Source: Butyrivibrio sp. (GTDB lineage: Bacteria; Bacillota; Clostridia; Lachnospirales; Lachnospiraceae). From it: 41,048 bases of DNA. Made by a program: the position numbers and the translations under genes. This document shows positions 26,401-33,999 of the stretch, piece by piece. Where the stretch lies: assembly GCA_016291375.1 (NCBI GenBank), contig JAEEXE010000026.1, positions 1-41,048 on the forward strand, in the 5' to 3' direction. The notes under the pieces were generated by a model. It was not told the origin of the DNA. It saw only the letters and a program-made list of their open reading frames with translations, and did not search any database. How positions within the stretch are numbered: position 1 is the stretch's first letter; each line of letters opens with the position of its first letter.

Positions 26401-26426
26401 GTTCTAGCTCCTTTACAATCGCCCTT
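26359..26426 (-). promoter_or_regulatory. Competing complementary segments at the GH18 start site
   Basis: In minus-strand RNA the leader segment AAGGGCGATT (26417-26426) is the perfect complement of AATCGCCCTT inside codons about 12-14 (26359-26368). That same coding segment can instead pair locally with GGCGATT (26374-26380). The first pairing would loop out the ribosome binding site and start codon; the second leaves them free. Confidence 0.45.
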
Positions 26427-26427
26427 T

Positions 26428-26456
26428 ATTATAGCAGACTATTATGTTTACGTCAT
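26428..26456 (-). promoter_or_regulatory. Promoter of the GH18 operon
   Basis: ATGACG, a 17-nt spacer and TGC-TATAAT on the minus strand make a promoter with a perfect extended -10. RNA would start about 7 nt further on, inside or next to the complementary leader segment. Confidence 0.65.
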
Positions 26457-26717
26457 TATGAAAGTCAATAACTCAGGGAAAAAACAACCCATTAAGTGTA
26501 TGTCATGGCGGGGTCCATTTATAAACTTTTAATAATTGATTGTTTTTATGAATTATTTTACGTTTTTAGAGGTTATTTAAGGACCAAAAGGCCGATAATC
26601 GTGATAATTCCATGCTTGCTTTTTTATACCCATAATAACCCTTTTGACGTATTTTAATCTTTGTAAGATACCAAGCTCAAATCCTATGTTTTGACGCAAG
26701 AAAGCGCCTTCAATTAT

Positions 26718-26725
26718 GCTATAAT
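26718..26725 (+). promoter_or_regulatory. Distal extended -10 promoter facing mecA
   Basis: TG-C-TATAAT is a perfect extended -10 box. TTGACG lies 23 nt upstream, too far for a normal -35. A start here would give mecA a leader of about 330 nt. Confidence 0.5.
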
Positions 26726-26818
26726 GTAAGTGTAAACATAATATCTTTTTATTTATGTACTGTCGTTATTTGATTGCTTTTTAAATAGGAAAATTATTAT
26801 TAGAAACTAATATAGACA

Positions 26819-26960
26819 TTCCGCTGACGGCGGAACGATAGAAAGTTTAAAATAATACCTATATCGCCTCCCTTCCGGATTTATATCCTTGCGAGGCATC
26901 TCACAAAGATAATCATATCAGACAAATCTTAAGAAATACCGTCGAAAATTCTTAAGATTT
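26819..26960 (+). promoter_or_regulatory. Hairpin-rich mecA leader
   Basis: Three inverted repeats lie in a row: TTCCGC/GCGGAA (26819-26835), GCCTC/GAGGC (26866-26897, enclosing GGAT/ATCC) and a perfect 12-bp AAATCTTAAGAA/TTCTTAAGATTT (26924-26960, 13-nt loop). The last is AT-rich and followed by a short T run. The gap of more than 600 bp between GH18 and mecA has no convincing gene. A regulatory leader is inferred. Confidence 0.45.
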
Positions 26961-27003
26961 TATGTAGTAGCTGATTTATTTTTAAAATATGTCGATACAT
27001 CTA

Positions 27004-27032
27004 TTGACATAGATTTATCTTTAAATTAGTAT
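27004..27032 (+). promoter_or_regulatory. Proximal mecA promoter
   Basis: A perfect TTGACA, a 17-nt spacer and TAGTAT lie 32 bp before the mecA ATG, just after the leader hairpins. Confidence 0.6.
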
Positions 27033-27063
27033 CTATTTATTCCAAAGTCAGGAGGTGAGCATC

Positions 27064-27864
27064 ATGAAAATTGAAAAAGTCAATGACCATCAGATCAGAT
27101 GCACCCTTACCAGAGATGACCTTGCGAAGCGTGATCTTAAGATTACAGAGCTTGCATATGGAACGGATAAAGCCAAGGAGCTTTTTCACGACATGATGCA
27201 GCAGGCTAATTTAGAATATGGATTCGATGCAGAGGATACTCCTCTTATGATAGAGGCTATTCCTATTAATTCAGAATGTATTGTTCTTATTATTACCAAG
27301 GTTGATGACCCGGAAGAACTCGATACCAGATATTCCAACTTCGCTCCTTCTGTTCACGAAGAAGACGAGGAGGATGAGGACGAGTACGACGAATATGATG
27401 ACGATTCCTACGAAGATGACGAGGATGAAGACGTTGCCAACCTCTTCAAGAGATTGCAGCACAGCAACATGTCCGATTTTACCGAATCTTCACTAGCCGG
27501 TTCATCAGCAGACGCTAAGAAGGTAAAAGAGAAAACAACAGGTGCAAAGAGAAAGAATCAGCCCGCAAGACGTGGTTCCAGAATTTTTTCCTTTGACTCC
27601 ATGCACGAAGTTACAAGGTTCGCTTCAATAGTAAGCAGGAAATTCAATGGTGAGAATACATTATACAAGAATGACGTCAAGGGTAAGTATTATCTGATAC
27701 TTCACCAGGGCGAGATCGAGGATAATGTATTTGCAAATATCTGCTCAATTCTTACAGAATATGGCAAGACAGAGCTCGGAAGCACTGCTGAAGAGCAATA
27801 TCTTTCAGAGCATTATGAAGTAGTTATCAAAGATAACGCTGTACAGACTCTTGCTAAGATCTGA
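27064..27864 (+). CDS. mecA: MecA-type adaptor protein for ClpC
   Basis: MecA family adaptors bring substrates such as competence regulators to the ClpCP protease. The 266-aa protein has the N-terminal MecA substrate-binding module (about 1-95), an Asp/Glu-rich linker (about 98-125, nearly all acidic) and a C-terminal ClpC-binding domain (about 175-266) with the conserved SMHEVTRFASIV segment. The ATG at 27064 has AGGAGGTGA; an in-frame GTG at 27055 lies inside that site and is rejected. The strong terminator downstream makes it monocistronic. Competence genes themselves are not present here. Confidence 0.92.
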   Translation: MKIEKVNDHQIRCTLTRDDLAKRDLKITELAYGTDKAKELFHDMMQQANLEYGFDAEDTPLMIEAIPINSECIVLIITKVDDPEELDTRYSNFAPSVHEEDEEDEDEYDEYDDDSYEDDEDEDVANLFKRLQHSNMSDFTESSLAGSSADAKKVKEKTTGAKRKNQPARRGSRIFSFDSMHEVTRFASIVSRKFNGENTLYKNDVKGKYYLILHQGEIEDNVFANICSILTEYGKTELGSTAEEQYLSEHYEVVIKDNAVQTLAKI

Positions 27865-27883
27865 TGAAACTGATCAAACTAAT

Positions 27884-27917
27884 AAGAGGCCGGTCCATTT
27901 GGACCGGCCCCTTTTTT
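27884..27917. terminator. mecA terminator, possibly shared with nifJ
   Basis: The perfect GGCCGGTCC/GGACCGGCC stem has a 4-nt ATTT loop, followed by CC and six T on the plus strand. On the minus strand the stem is followed by a weaker T-rich stretch, so it may also end nifJ, which stops 25 bp away. Confidence 0.9.
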
Positions 27918-27941
27918 ATGCCTTTTGGCTTTTATGACTTA

Positions 27942-30900
27942 TTATTTGTCTCCGTAAAGAGTAACAAGCTTTTCAAGATAAGCTCTGTGCTCCTTAGCGT
28001 GCTCAGCAGCCATAGCATTGAGCTTAGCAGCTCTCTCAGGATTCTTGAGCTTAAGTGAAAGGTATCTAACCTCTCCATCAAGGAAGCTCTGGAAGTCTTC
28101 TGTTGCAGGCTTAGAATCAAGAGTGAACTTCTGCTCAGCCTGAGGATTGAATCTGAACATATCCCAATATCCTGTTGCTACAGCCTTCTTCTCCTCATCC
28201 ATAACCTTGTTCATGCCGGCCTTAAGACCCTGGTTGATACAAGGCGCATATGCGATGATAAGTGAAGGTCCGGGATAAGCCTCAGCCTCTGCAATAGCTT
28301 TAAGTGTCTGGTTCATATCAGCACCCATAGCAATCTGTGCTACATATACGTAACCATAGCTCATTGCGATAGAAGCAAGATCCTTCTGCTTGATCTCTTT
28401 ACCACCTGCAGCAAACTGTGCAACAGCACCTGTAGGTGTAGCCTTAGATGACTGTCCGCCTGTATTTGAGTAAACCTCAGTGTTAACAACGAGAACGTTT
28501 ACATCCTTACCGGAAGCAAGTACATGATCGAGACCACCGAATCCGATATCGAATGCCCATCCGTCACCACCAAAGATCCACTGTGACTTCTTAGCAGCAA
28601 AGTCTTTATTCTTAATGATGTACTTAGCAGCATCTGAGCTGTCGCCCTTAAGTGCTTCGATAAGTGCATCTGTAGCAGCTGTGTTCTCAGCACCGTTACT
28701 GAATGTATCAAGCCACTTCTGAGCAGCATCCTTTGCAGCTCCGCCTGCAGCTACAACTGCCTCAACCTGCTCCTTGATCGCATCACGAAGTGCGTTCTGA
28801 GCAAGTACCATACCCATACCAAACTCAGCGTTATCCTCGAACAATGAGTTATCCCATGCAGGGCCATGTCCCTTGGCATTTACTGTGTAAGGTGTTGAAG
28901 GTGAAGAGTTACCCCAGATAGAGGTACATCCTGTTGCGTTAGCAACATACATTCTGTCACCGAACAACTGAGTAACAAGTTTAACATAAGGTGTCTCACC
29001 ACAACCTGCACAAGCTCCTGAGAACTCAAGGAGAGGCTGCTTGAACTGAGATCCTCTGATTGTTGTTTCTTTAAGCTTCTCGATAACTTCTGTCTTCTCA
29101 GGAAGAGTAACAGCATAATCGAAGTACTTCTGCTCATCCTTATTATCTGCGATAGCGCCCATCTTAAGAGTCTCGCCTGCCTTGTTTCCTACGCAGACAT
29201 TAGCGCAAGATCCGCAACCTGTACAGTCAAGGGCAGAGATAACAACTGAGAACTTGTATCCGGGTACACCGTTAACATCCTTAGTCTGAAGTCCTTCAGG
29301 TGCCTTAGCAACTTCGTCGTCTGTAAGAGCAACTGTACGGATAGCAGCGTGAGGACAAACAAGTGAACAGAATCCACACTCTACGCACTTTGTAGCATCC
29401 CACTTAGGAACGTTAACTGCAATACCTCTCTTCTCGTAAGCAGCTGATCCTGAAGGTGTTGCACCATCAACGTAAGGAAGACAATCAGATACCTTAAGGT
29501 TGTTACCTTCCTGAGCGTTAACCTTAGTCTGGATGTTATTAACGAAGTCGATAACGTCCTTTCTGGATCCCTCTGCTTTCTTGAAGTCAAGGCCTTCATC
29601 CTTAGCATCCTTCCAAGACTCAGGGATTTCAACCTTAATAAGGTTCTTAGGATCTGCACCTGCATCGATAGCAGCCCAGTTCTTCTTAACAACATCTTCA
29701 CCCTTACGTCCGTATGTCTTCTGAGCAGCGTCCTTCATGAACTTGATCGCATCCTCTTCAGGAATGATCTTTGTGATATTAAAGAATGCTGACTGAAGAA
29801 TTGTGTTAATTCTTGTAGGTCCCATACCAACTTCAACACCGATCTTAGAACCGTTCATGATATAGAAGTTGATCTTGTGGTCATACATAAACTTCTTAAC
29901 CTGTCCGGGTATCTCAGTCTCAAGCTGCTCTACTGTCCAAGGGCAGTTAAGAAGGAATGATCCTCCGTCCACAATTTCCTGAACCATATTGAACTTGCGG
30001 ATATATGAAGGATTGTGGCAAGCTACGAAATCTGCCTTCTTGATAAGGTATGTAGACTTGATAGGAGTCTTACCAAATCTAAGGTGAGACATTGTAACAC
30101 CACCTGACTTCTTAGAGTCATAATCAAAGTATGCCTGAGCATACATATCAGTGTTATCACCGATGATCTTGATAGAGTTCTTGTTAGCACCAACAGTACC
30201 GTCAGCACCAAGTCCCCAGAACTTACAGTTTGTTGTTCCCTCGGGAGTTGTAACCAAAGGAGCTCCAACCTTAAGAGAAAGGTTAGTAACATCATCCTCG
30301 ATACCGATTGTGAACTCTTCTTTTTCTGTATTCTCAAATACTGCAACGATCTGTGCAGGAGTTGTATCTTTTGAACCAAGTCCGTAACGTCCGCAATATA
30401 CAGGAACGCTCTCAAACTTTGTTCCCTTAAGAGCTGCGATAACATCAAGAGCAAGAGGCTCACGATATGATCCGGGCTCCTTTGTTCTGTCAAGAACCTG
30501 GATTCTCTTAACAGAATCAGGAATAGCAGCTACAAGAGCTTTTGCTGAGAAAGGTCTGAAAAGTCTTACCTTAACAACGCCGACCTTCTTGCCCTGCTTC
30601 TCAAGGTAATCTATTGTCTCTTCAATAGTATCGTTTACAGAACCCATAGCAACGATAACTACTTCAGCATTGGGATCTCCATAGTAGTTAAAGAGCTTAT
30701 AATCTGTACCGATCTTAGCGTTAACCTTGTCCATGTACTTCTGTACAATGTCAGGAAGTTCATTATAGCCTGTGTTACAAGCTTCTCTTGTCTGGAAGAA
30801 AATGTCAGGATTCTGAGCTGAACCCATCTGGCAAGGATGATTAGGATTCAAAGCATTAGCCTTGAATGCATCTATTGCCTCATGATTTACCATCTCATCA

Positions 30901-31472
30901 AGATCCTTGTAGTCCCAAACCTCGATCTTCTGAATCTCATGGGATGTACGGAATCCATCAAAGAAGTTAATGAAAGGAATACGTCCTTCGATAGCTGCGC
31001 AATAAGCAACAGGTGTTAAGTCCATAACTTCCTGTACACTTGAATCGCAAAGCATTGCAGCACCTGTCTGACGACAAGCATAAACGTCAGAGTGGTCTCC
31101 AAAAATGTTGAGCGCGTGTGAAGCTACACAACGAGCTGATACGTTAAATACTCCGGGGAGTCTCTCACCGGCAACCTTATAGATGTCGGGAATCATCAGA
31201 AGAAGTCCCTGAGAAGCTGTGTATGTAGATGTAAGCGCACCTACAACGAGTGAGCCGTGAACTGCTCCGGCTGCACCTGCCTCAGACTGCATCTCTGTAA
31301 TCTGAACAGTACGTCCAAAGATGTTCTTCTTGCCTGCAGTTGCCCACTCATCTACATGCTCAGGCATTACTGATGAGGGTGTGATTGGGTACATGGCTGC
31401 AACTTCGGTAAACGCATATGAAGCATATGCTGCTGCCTCGTTACCGTCCATGGTTTTCATGTTTCTTGCCAT
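27942..31472 (-). CDS. nifJ: Pyruvate:ferredoxin (flavodoxin) oxidoreductase, single-chain
   Basis: Oxidises pyruvate with CoA to acetyl-CoA and CO2, passing electrons to ferredoxin; oxygen-sensitive and cytoplasmic. The 1176-aa chain has the full order of domains: an N-terminal pyrimidine-binding domain (MDGNEAAAYASYAF and YPITPSS), a CoA-binding region, the gamma domain, two 4Fe-4S motifs (CVECGFCSLVCP and CTGCGSCANVCV), the proximal-cluster motif CAGCGET and the thiamine-diphosphate site GDGWAFDIGFGG with NTGGQSSKATPTGA. The start has AGGAGG 7 nt upstream. It is divergent from a 2[4Fe-4S] ferredoxin across 423 bp, its natural electron acceptor. Confidence 0.98.
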   Translation of the reverse strand: MARNMKTMDGNEAAAYASYAFTEVAAMYPITPSSVMPEHVDEWATAGKKNIFGRTVQITEMQSEAGAAGAVHGSLVVGALTSTYTASQGLLLMIPDIYKVAGERLPGVFNVSARCVASHALNIFGDHSDVYACRQTGAAMLCDSSVQEVMDLTPVAYCAAIEGRIPFINFFDGFRTSHEIQKIEVWDYKDLDEMVNHEAIDAFKANALNPNHPCQMGSAQNPDIFFQTREACNTGYNELPDIVQKYMDKVNAKIGTDYKLFNYYGDPNAEVVIVAMGSVNDTIEETIDYLEKQGKKVGVVKVRLFRPFSAKALVAAIPDSVKRIQVLDRTKEPGSYREPLALDVIAALKGTKFESVPVYCGRYGLGSKDTTPAQIVAVFENTEKEEFTIGIEDDVTNLSLKVGAPLVTTPEGTTNCKFWGLGADGTVGANKNSIKIIGDNTDMYAQAYFDYDSKKSGGVTMSHLRFGKTPIKSTYLIKKADFVACHNPSYIRKFNMVQEIVDGGSFLLNCPWTVEQLETEIPGQVKKFMYDHKINFYIMNGSKIGVEVGMGPTRINTILQSAFFNITKIIPEEDAIKFMKDAAQKTYGRKGEDVVKKNWAAIDAGADPKNLIKVEIPESWKDAKDEGLDFKKAEGSRKDVIDFVNNIQTKVNAQEGNNLKVSDCLPYVDGATPSGSAAYEKRGIAVNVPKWDATKCVECGFCSLVCPHAAIRTVALTDDEVAKAPEGLQTKDVNGVPGYKFSVVISALDCTGCGSCANVCVGNKAGETLKMGAIADNKDEQKYFDYAVTLPEKTEVIEKLKETTIRGSQFKQPLLEFSGACAGCGETPYVKLVTQLFGDRMYVANATGCTSIWGNSSPSTPYTVNAKGHGPAWDNSLFEDNAEFGMGMVLAQNALRDAIKEQVEAVVAAGGAAKDAAQKWLDTFSNGAENTAATDALIEALKGDSSDAAKYIIKNKDFAAKKSQWIFGGDGWAFDIGFGGLDHVLASGKDVNVLVVNTEVYSNTGGQSSKATPTGAVAQFAAGGKEIKQKDLASIAMSYGYVYVAQIAMGADMNQTLKAIAEAEAYPGPSLIIAYAPCINQGLKAGMNKVMDEEKKAVATGYWDMFRFNPQAEQKFTLDSKPATEDFQSFLDGEVRYLSLKLKNPERAAKLNAMAAEHAKEHRAYLEKLVTLYGDK

Positions 31473-31557
31473 TTGGTTTCCTCCTACCTTCTATTTTGGA
31501 ATAATTTTGGCTGCAATATTAAATTGTATAGATAATCTTTGAAATAGCGCAAAAACA

Positions 31558-31596
31558 CCGTTCACACTGTTTCTCCCATTGAAACAGATGTGACGG
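31558..31596 (-). promoter_or_regulatory. Attenuator-like hairpin in the nifJ leader
   Basis: On the minus strand the leader folds into a long stem (CCGT, then ACA, then CTGTTTC, against GAAACAG, TGT, ACGG, with one mismatch and one bulge) with a 7-nt AATGGGA loop, followed by TGTTTTTG. It lies between the nifJ promoter and its start codon. An attenuator or transcript-stabilising stem is inferred. Confidence 0.5.
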
Positions 31597-31627
31597 ATAG
31601 ATTTTTACTCGTATTCTGCCAATTCCA

Positions 31628-31657
31628 ATAGTATCATTTTAATGTACTGCATGTCAA
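31628..31657 (-). promoter_or_regulatory. nifJ promoter
   Basis: A perfect TTGACA, an 18-nt spacer and TACTAT on the minus strand, 156 bp before the nifJ ATG. A second TTGACA on the same strand near 31724-31729 lacks a good -10. Confidence 0.6.
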
Positions 31658-31818
31658 TGTAATTGGGCTTTTATGCGGCTTTAGAGCAACTTATTCAAAG
31701 TAGCGTGTTTATCGCAATTATCTGTCAATTTATATTTTTTTAACGTTTTCATCTGATAAAAGTTTTCGTTTATGCTATTGCTAAAAAAATATTCTTATTA
31801 TATCATTATCATGTATCT

Positions 31819-31893
31819 AAGATTGGTAACGGCAAAGCCAGTCTGCTTGGTGATACACAGTATATTATGAACCAGATTATGGAAGGAGATTAA
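31819..31893 (+). pseudogene. Possible 3' coding remnant before the ferredoxin gene
   Basis: The plus-strand frame from 31819 reads KIGNGKASLLGDTQYIMN, then QIMEGD and a TAA stop at 31891-31893, just before the ferredoxin ATG. The composition is unlike the AT-rich DNA upstream and looks like the tail of a real protein. However, there is no start codon with a ribosome binding site and the frame is closed farther upstream near 31742. It may be chance sequence or the end of a deleted gene. Confidence 0.3.
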
Positions 31894-31895
31894 TT

Positions 31896-32066
31896 ATGGC
31901 ATACGTTATAAGTGATGGTTGCATCAGCTGCGGATCATGTGCAGCTCAGTGTCCTGTATCAGCTATTTCTCAGGGAGACTCACAGTTCGTTATCGACGCT
32001 AACACATGCATCGACTGCGGATCATGTGCAGCTCAGTGCCCTGTAGGTGCTATCACTCAGGGCTAA
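31896..32066 (+). CDS. 2[4Fe-4S] clostridial-type ferredoxin
   Basis: A 56-aa low-potential electron carrier, too small for a 60-aa cutoff. The two cluster motifs are CISCGSCAAQCP and CIDCGSCAAQCP, in the CxxCxxCxxxCP pattern, near-perfectly repeated. The order GCISCGSCAAQCPVSAI then NTCIDCGSCAAQCPVGAI is classic for this family. The binding site GGAAGGAGA lies 6 nt before the ATG at 31896, and a strong terminator follows. It is divergent from nifJ and is the likely electron acceptor of that enzyme. The two repeat units are nearly identical at DNA level as well, suggesting little divergence since duplication or strong codon constraint. Confidence 0.97.
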   Translation: MAYVISDGCISCGSCAAQCPVSAISQGDSQFVIDANTCIDCGSCAAQCPVGAITQG

Positions 32067-32086
32067 AGACAAGCAAGAAAATAAAC

Positions 32087-32129
32087 AAAGAGCATTTTCC
32101 AAGTTTACTTGGAAAAATGCTCTTTTTTA
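32087..32129. terminator. Bidirectional terminator, ferredoxin and dnaB
   Basis: GAGCATTTTCCAAG pairs with CTTGGAAAAATGCTC (one bulged base) around a TTTA loop, followed by six T on the plus strand. The minus strand has a matching T-rich tail after the stem, so it can serve the gdpP-rplI-dnaB unit as well. Confidence 0.85.
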
Positions 32130-32205
32130 TTTTCATATTTGGCGCAGTCGAATGAACGAGGAAATGCATAGCATTTTCGAGTGCTCAGCTTGGTTTTAGC
32201 CCTGG

Positions 32206-33549
32206 TTAGTGACCTTTCTCCAAGTTTGCAAACTTCGTAAATTCAGGGAGCCACAATAGATCCACTGTTCCGATCGGGCCATTTCTTTGCTTGGCTATGA
32301 TTATATCTGCAATGCCCTTCTTCTCAGTATCTTTATTGTAATAGTCATCTCTGTAGATGAACATTACCATGTCAGCATCCTGCTCGATAGCTCCGGATTC
32401 TCGAAGATCGGACAACATAGGCCTGTGATCAGGTCTTTGCTCAACCGCACGAGATAGCTGAGAAAGTGCTACTACAGGAACATTAAGCTCTCTGGCAAGA
32501 GCCTTAAGTGATCTGGAAATATCTGAAATCTCCTGCTGCCTTGATTCGGAACTTCTGCCTGATCCACCGGTCATAAGCTGAAGATAGTCGATCATGATTA
32601 TCTGAAGGTCGTGCTCCATCTTATATTTTCTGCACTTTGAGCGAAGCTCCTGAATTGAAATACCCGGAGTGTCATCAATAATAAGCTTGGAACTGCCCAC
32701 AACATCCGCACTCTCAATAAGTTTTTCCCAGTCCATATCTGACATGTTACCTGTTCTGATATGCTGAGAATCTACATGAGATTCCATGGCAAGAAGTCTG
32801 TTTACGAGCTGTTCCTTGGACATTTCCAAAGAAAAAATAGCAACGCATTTGTCATCATGAAAAGCCATATGTTCTGCAATATTAAGAACAAAGGCAGTCT
32901 TACCCATTGAAGGACGGGCAGCGATAAGGATAAGGTCAGATGGCTGGAATCCCGCTGTACTGTAATCCAGATCCAAAAATCCTGTTGAAAGTCCCGTCAC
33001 ATTGCCTTTCATCTTGCTGGCTTTTTCTATTCTGTTAAGAGCATTCATTACGATCTGATCGATCGAAACAAATTCTCCTATATTTCTTTTCTGAGTAATC
33101 TTAAACACGCTCTTTTCAACGTCGTTAAGAATACCCTCCATATCTTCTCCACCTGAATAACAGGTATTGATAGTATCCTCACTTACGTGAATAAGCTTTC
33201 GGAGCGTTGATTTATCCGCAACAATCTGAGCATAGTACTTGATGTTGGCTGAAGTCGGAACAGCCGAAACAAGTTCTCCTATGTATTCAGCACTGCTAAC
33301 CTGCGGCGGCACATTCTTTTCCCTAAGGCGGTTCTGCAAGGTGACAAAATCGACTGCGCTTCCCTCTTTATTGAGTTCCACCATTGTCTCAAATATTGTA
33401 CCCAGCTGTTTATTGTAAAAATCCTCCGGGAATATGATTTCGGATGCAATTTCTATCGCCTCTTTATCCATCAGCATAGCACCGACAACGGACTGTTCAG
33501 CCTCCAAGCTGTTGGGAGAAACGCGCTTTATAGGGGTTTCATCTGCCAT
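32206..33549 (-). CDS. dnaB: Replicative DNA helicase DnaB
   Basis: Hexameric 5'-3' helicase that unwinds DNA at forks. The 447-aa protein has the N-terminal helical domain (SLEAEQSVVGAML) and a RecA-like C-terminal motor with Walker A ARPSMGKTAF, Walker B IIMIDYLQLM and the arginine-finger region DLRESGAIEQDADMVMFIYR. No intein is present. AAGGAAC lies inside the end of rplI, 9 nt before the ATG, and the gap is 3 nt, so translation is coupled. The gdpP-rplI-dnaB order is common in Firmicutes (Bacillus has yybT-rplI-dnaC). Its likely loader is the DnaC in this window. Confidence 0.98.
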   Translation of the reverse strand: MADETPIKRVSPNSLEAEQSVVGAMLMDKEAIEIASEIIFPEDFYNKQLGTIFETMVELNKEGSAVDFVTLQNRLREKNVPPQVSSAEYIGELVSAVPTSANIKYYAQIVADKSTLRKLIHVSEDTINTCYSGGEDMEGILNDVEKSVFKITQKRNIGEFVSIDQIVMNALNRIEKASKMKGNVTGLSTGFLDLDYSTAGFQPSDLILIAARPSMGKTAFVLNIAEHMAFHDDKCVAIFSLEMSKEQLVNRLLAMESHVDSQHIRTGNMSDMDWEKLIESADVVGSSKLIIDDTPGISIQELRSKCRKYKMEHDLQIIMIDYLQLMTGGSGRSSESRQQEISDISRSLKALARELNVPVVALSQLSRAVEQRPDHRPMLSDLRESGAIEQDADMVMFIYRDDYYNKDTEKKGIADIIIAKQRNGPIGTVDLLWLPEFTKFANLEKGH

Positions 33550-33552
33550 CTT

Positions 33553-33999
33553 TTATTGTTCCTTTACGCAAACCTTTATTGTAGTGGTAACCTGTGGATG
33601 TAACTTAACCGGAATCTCGTATGTTCCAAAAGATTTGATCGGTTCCGGCATGCTAAGTTTCTTTTTATCTATATCAAATCCAAACTGCTCCTTCGCAGCA
33701 GTTACTATCTCTTTTGAAGATACAGAGCCGAATACTCTTCCGCCCTCACCGGCTTTCATTGTCAGCTGTATTGTTTCTTTACTGATCTTCTCTCCGTATT
33801 CCTTTGCTGCATCAAGCTGCTGCTTTGCAACTATTGAATCTCTCTTCTGCTGGTTTTTAAGTTCATTCAAGTTCTTCTGTGTAGCCTCTACTCCAAGCTT
33901 CTTGGGAATGACAAAGTTTTTGGCATATCCGTCACTTACTTTGACAACTTCCCCTTTCTTTCCAAGGCTCTTTACATCTTCTAGTAATATTACCTGCAT
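33553..33999 (-). CDS. rplI: 50S ribosomal protein L9
   Basis: Binds 23S rRNA and limits frameshifting on the ribosome. The 148-aa protein begins with MQVILLEDVKSLGKKGEVVKV and has the family's NFVIPKKLGVEAT segment, a long connecting helix and a C-terminal domain. Its ATG directly abuts the gdpP stop codon (TAAATG), with AAGGAGA 10 nt upstream inside gdpP, so expression is tied to gdpP. Confidence 0.98.
   Translation of the reverse strand: MQVILLEDVKSLGKKGEVVKVSDGYAKNFVIPKKLGVEATQKNLNELKNQQKRDSIVAKQQLDAAKEYGEKISKETIQLTMKAGEGGRVFGSVSSKEIVTAAKEQFGFDIDKKKLSMPEPIKSFGTYEIPVKLHPQVTTTIKVCVKEQ

Noticed and set aside
30023..30493. 156-aa minus-strand reading frame
   Set aside because: It is a Leu/Ser-rich out-of-frame shadow inside nifJ, as are the 106-aa and 85-aa frames nearby.
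31811..31870. 19-codon upstream reading frame before the ferredoxin gene
   Set aside because: It has an ATG but no ribosome binding site, and the overlapping frame (31819-31893) looks more protein-like.
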